Assembly: GCF_030247195.1 (NCBI RefSeq)
Contig: NC_080670.1
Span: forward strand, 156,190,580-156,254,579
Source of the DNA: Topomyia yanbarensis
Taxonomy: Eukaryota > Arthropoda > Insecta > Diptera > Culicidae
Reading direction: 5' to 3'
DNA length: 64,000 nt
The notes beneath the pieces were generated by a model. It searched no databases. It was given only the letters and a program-made list of their open reading frames with translations, and was not told where the DNA came from. A program made the position numbers and the translations under genes. The first letter of the stretch is position 1, and each line of letters starts with the position of its first letter. This document shows positions 24,135-35,407 of the stretch, piece after piece.

Positions 24135-27100
24135 CATAGGCGTGCGCAGCCTTTTCCATTAGGGGGGCTAACAGCTTAAAAAAATTCAGTTAGGTTAAGC
24201 TTTCATTATCAGTTTGATTTCTGGTAGAGGTTTGATTGTAAAACAGTTATTTTATTTGGTTAATTTAAGTTGTTTATTATATTTCGTAAATCTAGAAACT
24301 GGTATCCTATTATCATCCCATTTTAATAAGACTTTAAAATTAACATTAAACAACTTCGAAAAAATAAATTGTCGTAGTTTTAAGCGCGGTGGTCCCTCAC
24401 GTTTTATGCAATATGATTTTTTTGAAATTTATAAAATTGATCATTTTTCAATCCCAGATAATTCGTGAACTTTTTTTTTACAAACACAGTTTCGACCCGT
24501 TTTTATAAACTCCTTACGTTATGCAGCCCCGATTTCATCAATCTACAGTCGCAGCAAGAAACTATAGTGGTTATTCACCAAATCTGTCAAAAACTTAAGA
24601 GAGTCCCAGTGAGACCTAATTAACCACGTTTTTCAAGCAATTGTTGATGTATAACTCGGTTCATTTTGTTGGTTGTGATGAAAATCGGAGTCTTACGACC
24701 ATAACTGCAAATTTGCTGCCAGATCACACAGTTTTCCGGCAAACTTGTCTGGAACACTAATTTTATACTTTTTGGGAACATTTCTGTGATCTTTGGCAAC
24801 ATAAAGCTTCTATCCTGGAAGCTGTTTAAAGTCAAATTTGACACACTTTTCATCATCCTTTTTTATGCATTTATTGAATTTGTTCAAATTCAGTTCATAC
24901 ATCTTTCAGACCCGCGATTTTTACCGTAATGTTTTGCTTGACGGTCCAGTTTGATTGTTTGATAGCCACATACTTGAAGAAAACTTCCAACATCCATGCC
25001 CGAAATTCCTGGATTAGCTTTGAAAGCCTTCATGAAGTCCTGACGCAGTTTCCGGCACTGCTTCGACGACACGATGGGACCTTCCGGGCAGCAGGCACAC
25101 ATTACAATCTGTTTGTACTGCACATATTCTACATTCGCAGAGCTTCAAATGTTTCTAACTTGGACTTTTTTTGGAACTTTTCAGAATTATGTTGGGACAA
25201 TTTGCTAAAAAAAATCAAATTGGATCTCAACATGCGAACTATTTCAATTTTAACCGGCCGCCTGCTATAAAGTTACCTTGCTTCAGTTGTTATAACACCA
25301 ATTAAGTTTTTCCAAAACTCAAGAATGTTACAATGAAAATAAATAAAAGCAATAAAAGAATACTAAGAACTGAACTCAAAAGGTGGATAAGTTTGCTTCT
25401 GAATATGCGTAATCAGATCAAAATATTTACGAAATATATCATTTCTCTTTCTATCTCGCCAAGATTTGGTAATGTCTTGTGGCCACTGATGACGTTTTTA
25501 TAGTGATTTTAAAAAATCTGAATGGTCTTTGCTATTGGTCGATGGATTTCTATTACACATTTGTAATATATATTTTTCTACTGTAGACCTACATCTTCAC
25601 CAAAAAACTATTTTTTTAATTTATAAAAGAATCTCAATAGTATTGGGAGAATCTCTACTGGATTTATAAGAAAAATGATAGCAAACCAAAACTTCTGAAA
25701 AACTTCTGAGCAACTCCGAGAATCATGTAGAGAATATAAAATCGTCTTTCTGAAGGAAAAAAATAAAACTTCCAACGTAGGCATGCGTGTATAATCCGTA
25801 CAACTCGTTGTTCATGCTTCAGGGCCATTTTCCATTTTCTTGTCTTCATCTTAGTATTCAGTAGTAAATATTTAGTAGTAGTTTGTAAGAATTAATATTT
25901 AGGCATCCTCGACTGATCTGTGATCGATGCCAATTCCGAAGTCTTTCATGAAGCCAAGAAGCATGTGCTATAAAATTTGCTCGTTAGCAAATGACGTTCA
26001 CTGTGTTCCAGTGTTGCTCCAAATCGATGGCTGCCGTTGACCACGCGCTTCGCCCTTCACCGTGCGGATTGGTCGGGTCAGTGGGTAGCGTATCTTGTTC
26101 CGGCTCTCGGTATGCTTTCACCGCATTCGGACCATGTTCCGAGAAGATCGCTCGTGATCCGGCTCTCCCTACTCACGTCACGATCATTTGCTCGCTCAAA
26201 CCCGACGGGACACTTTTCCTTTAGTCTTTGGTGGTGCGTGCTCGATCCGATTGGCCGACGGCTGCGTGGGAAGACTATCACGCTCTCTTGCCCCCATCGG
26301 GTCACCACTACTGTCTAAGCAGTCACTGTTCCACTATAATCACTGATCGGTGCGGCTAGTTGAAGGCCATTTTGACTAATTTTCACGGATAATGGGTGAC
26401 TTTTTGTGGATGCCGCTGGTCTTCTGAGAAAGTTTCACTCGCGACAAGGAGTTTTCCGACGAATTTTCTCACGCGCAAAATCTTTTCCCGAAAAAAAACG
26501 TACCTGTGTTGCGTTTGCGACCACCAAATTCTAGCCGGACCTTCTTTTTCCGCGTGTCCGAGCCAAGTGAAGTCTGCCGTGAGCGGAAATTGTTTGCTGT
26601 CAACTGCTTTCTCAGGGCAATATTTTACCCGCCGTTATTTTCAAGCCACTAGCCCTTCAGTATCTCCTTCGTTTTTGGTTCAGCCGGTGTCACCCTCATT
26701 TCGATGGTTGGATTTGTCATTACGCACACATTACCGAATCATCAAACTTGACTATTTTTTTAACTAACGTAACACATGTGATTATGGTTTCCTTTCCTCG
26801 TTTTAGAAGAAAGTTGAAAGTTTCACTTGTTATCGCTTTCCACGCAATACCTCCAAGAATCGCCATATATGCCTTTACCGACAACATTAATCATTTGGAA
26901 TAAAAAGTTTATAAATTTTAGTCAAAGCAAAAAATAAAATTGATCACCAGCACTCTTGTATTTTAAAGTCGGTAACCGAATCTTTGCTGCAGTTACCGCT
27001 TCACCTCAGCATGGATAGAGATTTCTGATTTCAACGAACTTGCGTCAAATTTTGCTTTTATCGAAGCGTTCTAAGATTATATGGCTTGCTTAAAGAAAAT

Positions 27101-27231
27101 GAGATATGCAGTAAGTTTCACTTATTTCTCGTATGTTTTCAATATTATAATCATACTTATTATTTAAAAAAAACCCCGAAACATTAGAGAGGGCTAAAGC
27201 CCCCCCTAGCCCTCCCGTGCTCAAGCCAATG
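24135..27231. mobile_element. hAT-type element, 3097 bp, enclosing a mariner pseudogene
   Basis: Ends CATAGGCGTGCGCAG and, reversed, CATTGGCTTGAGCAC are weakly matched; next to each is a run of G (reading inward) with GGGGGGCTAA/TTAGCCCCCC. Flanks ATTCTGAC (24127-24134) and ATTCTGCC (27232-27239) match in 7 of 8, as expected for an aged hAT duplication. Inside are a minus-strand ITmD37E remnant and a GC-richer stretch (about 25985-26740) with overlapping open frames but no recognised motif. The interval is long for the end type, so an independent pairing of ends cannot be excluded. Confidence 0.65.
24614..25125 (-). pseudogene. ITmD37E mariner-like transposase fragment
   Basis: Minus-strand frames give, in order, an N-terminal block (SSKQCRKLRQDFMKAFKANP, GISGMDVGSFLQVCGYQTIK) and, after a gap, a central block (FPKSIKLVF, VIWQQICSYGRK, IFITTNKMNRVIHQQLLEKR). 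These match the region before the first catalytic Asp and the WQAICSCG...VTTGTIN region of ITmD37E transposases. The MDDET motif between them and everything after the KR block are missing. Dead copy, nested in the hAT element 24135-27231. Related to, but not the same part as, the copy at the window's left end. Confidence 0.72.
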
Positions 27232-27723
27232 ATTCTGCCGGATTTTCATACGAGACTGACAAAATTCGGATAAAAAGCTGAAAACGGGGGTAGACAAAAT
27301 CGGGGGCTGATAAAATCGGGTCTTCACCAAGGTTGCTGATTCTCACAATGAGACATCCCTCAGATTATATACATTTCATCAAAGACGTGCTTGTGCTATG
27401 CGAAACTGCTTTCCGTTCGTTCTCGAAGGGAAGTGAATACGAGAGAATTATTGCTTTTCGTGTTTATGCTTCTTCCACACTTTCGTTCGCCATTCGGTGA
27501 ATTACGCACCTTGGCTAACCGAACACACGTCACTCGTTCTCTTTTAGCGTCGGGCCACGAGTTTGGATCGGTTCACTCGGCAAGAAAGTTTTTCGCTTGC
27601 GACATATGCTCAGCTTAACCCAAACCATCCACTCGCGATGAACGCTCGAGACGATGCTTTCTTCGGTGAGCTGATGCAGCTAACTGCGAGCAATGGATTT
27701 TCTGTTTCTGACTATTATCGTTA

Positions 27724-27917
27724 CAGTTGAAACCTGGAAAATCCAACCAACGACAGTCGTTTTTTTTCTGTTGTTTAGTACTAATCAATGATGTCGGGAG
27801 CAGTGCGCTGCATAGCGCATCATTGTACGAATACAGCGCACTACTTCCGACGTGATTCCATTGTTTAGAACCAGAGAAAATACGAGTGTCGCTGGTTGGA
27901 TTTTCCAGTTTCAACTG
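27724..27917. repeat. TA-flanked MITE with about 37-bp inverted repeats
   Basis: CAGTTGAAACCTGGAAAATC and onward is matched in reverse complement at the right end with one indel and few changes over about 37 bp; TA flanks both ends (27722-27723, 27918-27919). The interior includes a further palindrome around AGTGCGCTG...CAGCGCACT. A CAGT start with TA duplication suggests a pogo-like Tc1/mariner origin. 194 bp, non-coding. Confidence 0.88.
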
Positions 27918-28686
27918 TAACCAGAATATTGAACTTACGATTCATGTGCACCGGGGGAGTTTCGTGCATAGAGTTTGCCCTTTCCAGCCTATTATAATTA
28001 TTAGCTGTCAAGAAAATTATGATGTTAGGTATAACCTGTGCACTTTTTTATGAGAGCTGCGTCTCATCATCTTTATGGCCGAGGCAAGGATTATAAATTA
28101 CACTAATAATTATTTGAGTTCTTCGTATAAATTTTGCATTGTATATTGATGCATAATGCCAACAGCTCGAACAGGCTACTTACCAGTTCGTTTCGCTGTG
28201 CAGCATGGCACGTGCTTTTTTATTTATCTTATTTATATTATCTCCCTCTGTAATCATCAATTAAACGTGCCGCAATGAATATCTATGATTGTAAAATCTT
28301 ATAAAAACATCTAGGAACGGCTAAAAAATGCGCCACAATTGAGGGCAGTGAAGATTTGTGGTAAGGAAAATAAAAGTTTACCATAAGCAGGAGGAATCTA
28401 AGGTTACTCGAATGAGCGTTAGGATTCGATGAAAAATGGTATGTTTTTAGGAATTATTTCTAGTTATACAGAAAGTGTTAGTATATTCGATTGTTTTTTA
28501 TATGATTTTGCTACATTTGATCGACATTTTGTAAGATTTTTATTGTAAAATATTTTAAATTTAGCAAGTGACATTCCTTTATGGAGGCGCCACAAAAAAG
28601 TTTGCGCTGTACATCATGACTTTTAATCTACTAGACCAACCGTTTGGAAATTTTGCGCAGTGCTTTTTCATGTATTTCTCCAGGTA

Positions 28687-29005
28687 GGGTGATGAGCCTA
28701 TTTGCACCATGTTTCTATTATCACCCTACCAATTTGAAGCCGTTGGTTAGAGCAGTGTCTGCCATCTTTGTTCAAGGCATTGAGTCAAATGGTAGCGCAA
28801 CAATAGGGGCACTCGATTCGAGTTTTCATTGTGCTCAAACACGAGAATTTTACTGTTTTCAACGCATTTGTGTTATTGTATTGGTTCTTAACAACGAAGC
28901 AAAGCGGTTCATGTCAATTTTTACGCAGTCCATTGATTGTAATGCAAGAAATTATCGAATTAGTGAGGCACCTTGCTTAGTATGGTGAAAATAGGCTCAT
29001 CACCC
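28687..29005. repeat. TA-flanked MITE with 23-bp inverted repeats
   Basis: GGGTGATGAGCCTATTTGCA at 28687 onward pairs with TTTTCACC-type sequence ending ATAGGCTCATCACCC at 29005 (22 of 23 positions). TA lies outside both ends. The plus-strand frame 28644-28988 running through it has no known domain and is probably chance. Confidence 0.82.
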
Positions 29006-30438
29006 TATCTACCTGAGTCACTTTTTATATGGATAGGCGATTTAGCTAAATGTGTCAACGTTATGGATATAAAATGGAAAATTTTGAATTAACGTGTTAA
29101 AACTACGTAGAATTTTTCTTTTTTCGAGATGTTACATTTTTGTATAACAGCTGGAAGCCGAAAAAACACTCAATATGTTATTGATGTAAAAATAATATAA
29201 TAATTGAAAATGAATGCTCTAGTAGTTACCTGGGAAACGATGTGAAATCTCTGCGAAGTTTCAAAACAGTTGGCCCAGAGGATTTTGATTTATGATGTAT
29301 TTGGACCGCACGCGCACGAAATATTCACTATCGCTGGCTCAATTTTGAAATTTTGTGGTGACATTTTGCGAATATATTCATGTAAGAAATTATTATATAA
29401 ACATTAACTGAATGAACAAACACTCTCTATATCGCCACAAAATTATAATACAGTTTCGTGGCCAAAAACATTATCAAACCCTACAAAACCCTTGAAATTT
29501 ATCCCTTGAAGGTTAATGTTGAATGCGTATGACACTGGACATCTGTTCTGTTCTGTTTTGTTCCAACCCTTACACAGCCAGTATTGAAAACCATCCTGAA
29601 AAACACTGAACTTATTCTGTAGTTTTTTATATTGTAACGACATATAATTAGCAAGGGACTGGAAGCTGAAGTATTTTTCAAATATTAGGAGCCATAGTAC
29701 TCAAGGAAGAGCAAGTTCAAATACTTGTAAGAAAGTTTAGAAAAGCGTGGAGTAGGGTCAATGAGCAAGCTTAGAGTTTCCCGGCTACTTAACTCTTTGT
29801 CTTCTGCAATGCAGAAGTCAGGATCTTTTGGCATTAAATGCGAATCACCTGAGTCTGCGGCATGTCCGGACAAGCGTAAAGTCAATTTAATGACTTATGC
29901 TGTCGGAACCGACAAAAAGTTAAGCCACGGAAAACTTCCACCCTATTCTATAGTGTTATTCTTGTCAATACTAATATTAGAAGAATATTTTCCTATGTAG
30001 CAAATATAAAAACGGCCAGCCCTACTGTGCAGAGTTGGGTTTGAAGATGTTTCAAAATTAGATAGCGATTGAATTATCCATTCAATGAAAAATTTAATGA
30101 ACGAATTGTTTTGAATCTTAGAGGAGGAAAAAACGACCGACCGTTTCAGTTTTAGGGGCATATAATAAATCGTTGGGAGTGACTTGGCTAAGAAGGTTAA
30201 TGTCACTCCTTTGGTCCATTGGGACGGGACAAAAGTATTTTCACATTGCCCTGGCTAATAAGCCTAGATTTTAGCGCCTTTATTCGCTCTTCAATGCGTA
30301 TGACTCTGGATATCAGAACAAAAAATAAACTAATGTACCATTTTCCATAATTCATTTATTAGTAAATAAAAGATGTAGATTAAACAAGTTCTGTCATCAA
30401 TCTAACAAAGATCGAAGAATTTCTAGCTATACAGTGTG
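29006..30438. other. Unassigned AT-rich flank of the transposase gene
   Basis: No gene seen. On the minus strand, AATAAA at 30360-30355 lies about 80 nt after the transposase stop codon and is a likely polyadenylation signal for it. GAATGCGTATGACACTGGA near 29521 resembles CAATGCGTATGACTCTGGA near 30292, a small direct repeat. Confidence 0.4.
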
Positions 30439-33400
30439 TCATTTTTCTAACTCTGCTTCGAGCACCATGATGACTTCGGGCCACAAAACTTTATTCATTT
30501 TGAGGAGCATGATATCTTTTATCATTTTGTCCCCAAGCCGCGTTCTTGAATCTGTAATTAGGAGTTTCAACTGACTAAATAATCTTTCTACGGTAACTTG
30601 TGTAGAGGGAATCGAAAGCAGTGCCATGGCAATGCGGTACAAGCGAGGATTGGAAACTTTTCGCTGTTTCCAATATTTGAATATATCGAAATAATCAGAT
30701 GTTGGGGAATGTGCACTAGTTGATGGTAGTGCAAGGGCATTAGTGACTTCTTTTGCTGAAAATGCAGTGATGGGAACCTTCGGGCGAGTTTCCAATTTGA
30801 TTATCTCCGTTATGAAGGAATCTGAACTGTTTGTTGATGGACTCAGAGTGACAGTTTCTTCCTGAAATAAGTTCGTGAGATACTCCTCAACGAAGTCATC
30901 AGAAGTCTTTTCATCATTCCGGTCACTGCATTTTTCTTCATTTAGGCCTGCAAGGTCGTTCAGTCGAATATTGAACGACATGAGGTATTTCTGAAACCAA
31001 AAAAAAACCAATATCTCCAAATATGCGCAGCGTTCGTTAGAACCAACCTGTATTTCGATTTTTTCATCGGCACTGAGACGATTCGACCCAAGGAAATTGA
31101 ATCTAGGGTCAATGTATAAACATGCTTTAAAAGGCATGCTGGTACGTAGTATCTTCGATCGTTTGTCCATAGCAACGAGCAATTTTCTGGCTAAGACATT
31201 GTTTTGCGATTGATTGACTGCGTTCAACTGTGCTTGGCACAGTAGCCAATCTGCGTAGAATTGCGATACTGGCACATGATCTTTCTGCGATCTCAATGTT
31301 AGGTAGAACAACGGCTCAAAGGCATCACAAAACTTATTTATGAAAGACCATTGCCGAGAGAAATCTGAAAAATAATTTATATATTAGTTATACGATACAT
31401 ACTGCTTGAAAAACTAAATAACTAAAATTGTTGATGTACAACCATTTTGATTCTTTACCTTAATCTTAGAAAAATACAAATTCTTACCAATATCCGGATC
31501 ATTGGTTTGAAGAAGCGCCAAAAATGGTGTACCTTCTAGTTCCTTGAGGTATCGCAGTAATATGTACCATATATTCCACCTTGTTTCACAAACCTTCGGT
31601 GGTAGAGCAGTTTTATGGAACATGAACATTTGGCGGTTGGCTTTCTTGTGCATTCTGAGGCATTTTTTGTTGATGTTCGAGAGGCGAGTTTTGTACTCTC
31701 GCAAGACGTCCCATACAGCCAATTGAGCTGTATGGGCTCCACATCTTACACTTTCCAGGATGTCGATGTTAATCATCTTATCATCTTCGCCATCTTCAAA
31801 CAGTTCATCGTCGTATTCGGTTCGAGATAAATCTTCAACGAAGTCGTCATTTTCAGGTACCATCTGTAATTCGCATTCTAAAATGTCTTCCTCATCTCTA
31901 ACAAAGGTTTCAGTCAGTTCCGGTGTTTCGATATTCTCCGAATCACAAGAGTTCGCAACAAGTGAATATTCTTTGCGAAGAATACTACCGAGGGAGCCCT
32001 CTAGGGTATCTCCCAACAGTCGTTTCATGTATCGAACTGCGGCCAATATATTTTGACCATTGTCGCTGGTGATAGCCACAATTTGCGAATATTCAATCCC
32101 AAAAACCTTGATCTCATCCATAATTACTCGTTGTAGATTCTCTTGCGTCTGTCTTTCAGGCATTTCGTGAGCAGCTGAATTAAAATAAATTGAAACATGA
32201 TTTTAATACTGATTAAAGTCTTAAGGCGTAAACACAATAAGCTGCGTTGCGGCAAATGCGGCAAGGACTAAAATCGCTGCCGCAGTGAATGCGGCAAGAA
32301 GATATTTAGCAATTGCTCAACCACAAACTTTGAAGCTACAGCGATGGTTTATACATTATTATACATCAATAGATTGCAAATAATATAGACTACATGTTTT
32401 TTTTGTTTTTATTAACGACATTTAAACCAAAAGGGTGCATTCATTTCGGGAATATAGACTACAGTTTATAAATGAAAGTCTTGTGAAATTCATTTAAAGT
32501 ACTAAACAAACTACGAAGAGAAATTCAGCAATTTCATTTATTCAGTCAATATTTATATTTAAATCGATGGCATACACATTTTTATACATCAAACAATGAC
32601 AATGGATGCAGGTAAAAGTTTCTGATTTTTTTTCGTTAAAAATTCATTGGATGTTATATTGTAGAATTGCAGAATAAATGAGATTTCTCACACTGAAAAT
32701 ATTGTTCCAGTAAATCTCTAAACATGACTGCTCTTAAAACTATTGTTTGCTCAAATAGTATTGGTAAAAAAAATATTTCCAACAAACCCAGACGACAGTT
32801 AAAAATGTTACGATTGTCTGTATGAATACATTAACCATATTCAGTGTTCAAGTAAAGAAAAACTTGTAGTTAAAATGATCCTTTCATCCTTTTCAATTTT
32901 ACTACACATTAACACAATAATATTTTTTTACTATGACTAAGGTAAGATTGAAATTATAATTTCCACAATTTTCAACTAATCAACTATGGTAGAAAGTTAA
33001 TAACTTCAAATTTTAGACATCTTAGAAAAGGTTTGTGCCAAAATGGTAGATGATGAATTTGAGAACAAGCATATTTTAACAAAAAGCGAAATGAAAATCC
33101 ATCCAAATTAATATTTCGAAATCAGGCTTACAAATTCTTTAGAATTTATTTACTTTCGTCATCTATACCTGCAAGTTTTGTGGTATTTGACATTTCAAGC
33201 ATTTCTATTGGTATGTGAGGTTCTTATGGACGATTCAGGAGATTCCAGAACCAGTTTTCCGGGACACCCCATGGGCCGCAGATGCTTCTGTCAAAAGGAA
33301 TTTATTCACGGGTATATCTTAACGTTTCTTCGGAAAATGAAATAAACATAAATGTATATAAAAAGACGTTTACAATAATGAAATCACAAAGAACCACTAT

Positions 33401-35407
33401 TATAAAAAAAACTACAATCGATAAAAATGAATATAAAAATTGTATAAGACACCAGATGGATCTCAACGTCCGTCGTGATTCCATACATGGAATAATACCA
33501 TACATCGTAAATCAAGATTTTCAAAAATTACTGATTATAGTAAGAAATACCATGTGCGTTCAAAAACGGGCATGTTATATAGTAAACACCAATAAAAAAT
33601 TTCATTAAAGTTACCATGGAACATTGATATGATACACCATTTTCTGTCTAAAAAGAATATTTGTTGTACAAAATTTATATGGTGCATTATATTACATTTA
33701 ACCCTTAAAATAGTAACATCTATCATACTTGTTTTTTCAATGTTCTATTTTGATATTTCTATGAGATTTTGGTGTGTGTATTTCTAATGAATTTCAAGCA
33801 TATTCGTAAACTGAAGCCTACATAATTTGGAAACGACTGTTGTACAAAAATGTATATGTTATTGCTTTGAATTTAAAGTTATTAGCTGAACAACATATAT
33901 TTCTGAAATTCTACGATTCCTATCATTTGTTGGAAAAGATACAATAAATTTCAAAAGAGTTTCCCTTAATAATTGTAGCCTACATAAATTGCAATGGTTC
34001 GAAGTACAAAAATATGTATGTCATCGCATTGAATTCAAAATAAGTGAAATTTCTGAATTTCTTCATATTTCTATTTTTTAAGCATTTCCAATGACTTTCA
34101 AAAAATATTTTACCACGAATAGTAGCCTACATTAATTGCAACAGAATAATCTCTGAAAATAATGTGCCTTCCTCTTGAATTCCCAGTTATACGATAAATA
34201 AATCCACGCACGTTTGCCGAACGCGCTTGCCGCATTCTTGTTGAGAAATTTTAAACCCTGCAGCCGCCGCAACGAGCCGCATCACAGTCTTTGTGGGTAC
34301 ACGCATCCAATCGAAATGGTTTAAACAAAATTGCCGCGCCGTATCGTGCCGCACCGCATTGATTATGTTCGGGCCTTTACACGGAAGTGATTTGCGCCAC
34401 CAGTGGTAATTGAGCCATTGAACAATGTTCTGAAGTTAAATATCACAATATGCAAGGTGTTTCTTTCAGCATTGCAAACCTTTGGGAGATGAAAAAGCAT
34501 TATATTTTGTGGAAAAACTTCACCATTACTATTAACCATCATACGTTAAAGGGTTATTAGACTTTACCTGTTATTTTCTTATACAAAAGGAAATACGAAA
34601 CGAAAGATGATGATGATGTGAATTGAGAACTTTCGCTTCGTATTTCCGTTTTTCTTAAAAAAAAACCTGCACAAAAAGTTCCACAAATATACTATTTTCA
34701 ATATATAGATACATAAAAAGCTGGTGGTTGGTCCGTTGGTGTTATTATTCCATATATTTAATTACATAATATGATAAATTTTACTTACCTAAATGCATTA
34801 TCTGTACAATGCCGTCGTCATCCGTAAAAGTCAAGTTTATGCCAAAAATCGACTTCGAATGCCGGGTTGCTGCATCTACTTTAAGGCAAATTGGCTTTTG
34901 GTAAAACTTACCGGCCATTGTATGCCGCATAATGTCAGCAGCACGGTGAATGAGGGTTGGAAGTGTGTTCCTTGAAATTTTTAAATCGCATGCATTCCAC
35001 AAAGGACCCAATAGCAACTGAACACCTTCCCATTCCGGGAATCGAATCGAGAGGTTGTTCTCTGTTATCATTTGCAATGTGCCTAAAAGCACATTACTTC
35101 TGGTGGTTTCCACCTGCACCTTAGACGCCGACTTTGGTCGCTTTTTGGTATTTTGCGGCTGATCACTACCTTCGCTCACTAAGTTTAACCGATGCGCCAC
35201 TTCCGCGTGACAGGATATAAAGTGACGCTTAAAATTGCCCGGATTGAAATTTTTTTGTTCGTATACACATTTCCTTTCAGCATCGATATCCGCGAGACAT
35301 CTATATTTTTTGCCTCCAGCGGAATCGTTCACTTCTTCCACTGCATCACTTATTTTTCTCTTCAAACTTCCGCGTACGTTCGCATTCATGCTTGCATCTG
35401 GTTTCAC
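30439..35407 (-). CDS. hAT transposase gene, three exons, apparently intact
   Basis: Exons 35407-34789, 32174-31488 and 31364-30439 join in phase (ATTTAG|GTAAGT, TTCAG|CTG; ATTG|GTAAG, TTTCAG|ATT) to 743 codons plus the stop counted in 2232 nt, with no stop or frameshift. Residues 37-67 form a BED-like finger (Cys37, Cys47, His62, His67). LKVDAATR gives the first catalytic Asp (about 178), ITSDNGQN the second (about 244), RCGAHTAQL (350-358) and TRWNIWY follow, and a C-terminal dimerisation domain (about 660-730: RIAMALLSIP, TVERLFSQ, RTRLGDK) completes it. An acidic insert lies at 297-337. A 57-nt in-frame intron (31047-30991, CAG|GTTGGT...TTTCAG) may remove residues 542-560. hAT transposases cut and paste DNA with 8-bp duplications. 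I found no terminal inverted repeats, so domestication is possible. Confidence 0.85.
32224..34376. mobile_element. Harbinger-like element in transposase intron 1
   Basis: TTA lies on both sides (32221-32223, 34377-34379). The left end AGGCGTAAACACAATAAGC and the reversed right end AGGCCCGAACATAATCAA are similar, and both are followed by TGCGGCA repeats. A 3-bp TTA duplication with AGGC ends fits PIF/Harbinger. Inside, a 150-190 bp motif (TAGCCTACAT..ATTGCAA...ATGTATATG) repeats at about 33800, 33976 and 34125, and inverted TATAGACTACA copies lie at 32387 and 32451. No transposase is seen; frame 33282-33608 plus has no recognised domain. It accounts for most of the 2.6-kb intron, leaving about 460 nt. 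Confidence 0.68.
33790..34192. repeat. Three diverged tandem units inside the Harbinger-like element
   Basis: Each unit has a TTTCAA block, then AGCCTACATWAWTTG, then an ACAAAAATRTATATG-like block, TTGAATT and TTTCTGAA. Units start near 33790, 33948 and 34093, the last one shorter. Inverted relatives lie near the left end of the same element. Confidence 0.6.
34589..34647. repeat. Short inverted repeat in intron 1
   Basis: GGAAATACGAAACGAAAG (34589-34606) is matched, with one change, by CTTTCGCTTCGTATTTCC (34630-34647), with a GATGATGATG-containing loop. Possible intronic hairpin; role unknown. Confidence 0.7.

Noticed and set aside
25991..26767. Cluster of overlapping ORFs on both strands
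   Set aside because: Frames overlap one another in a GC-richer stretch without any recognisable protein family; not called as genes.
28644..28988. 114-codon ORF
   Set aside because: It runs through a MITE with inverted ends at 28687-29005 and has no known motif.
30433..30450. CAGTGTGTC next to the transposase stop as a possible hAT end
   Set aside because: It lies too close to the stop codon and upstream of the likely polyadenylation signal, and no partner end or duplication was found.
31544..32056. Plus-strand ORFs opposite transposase exon 2
   Set aside because: Antisense shadows of the hAT coding exon; serine-rich peptide mirrors the acidic insert.
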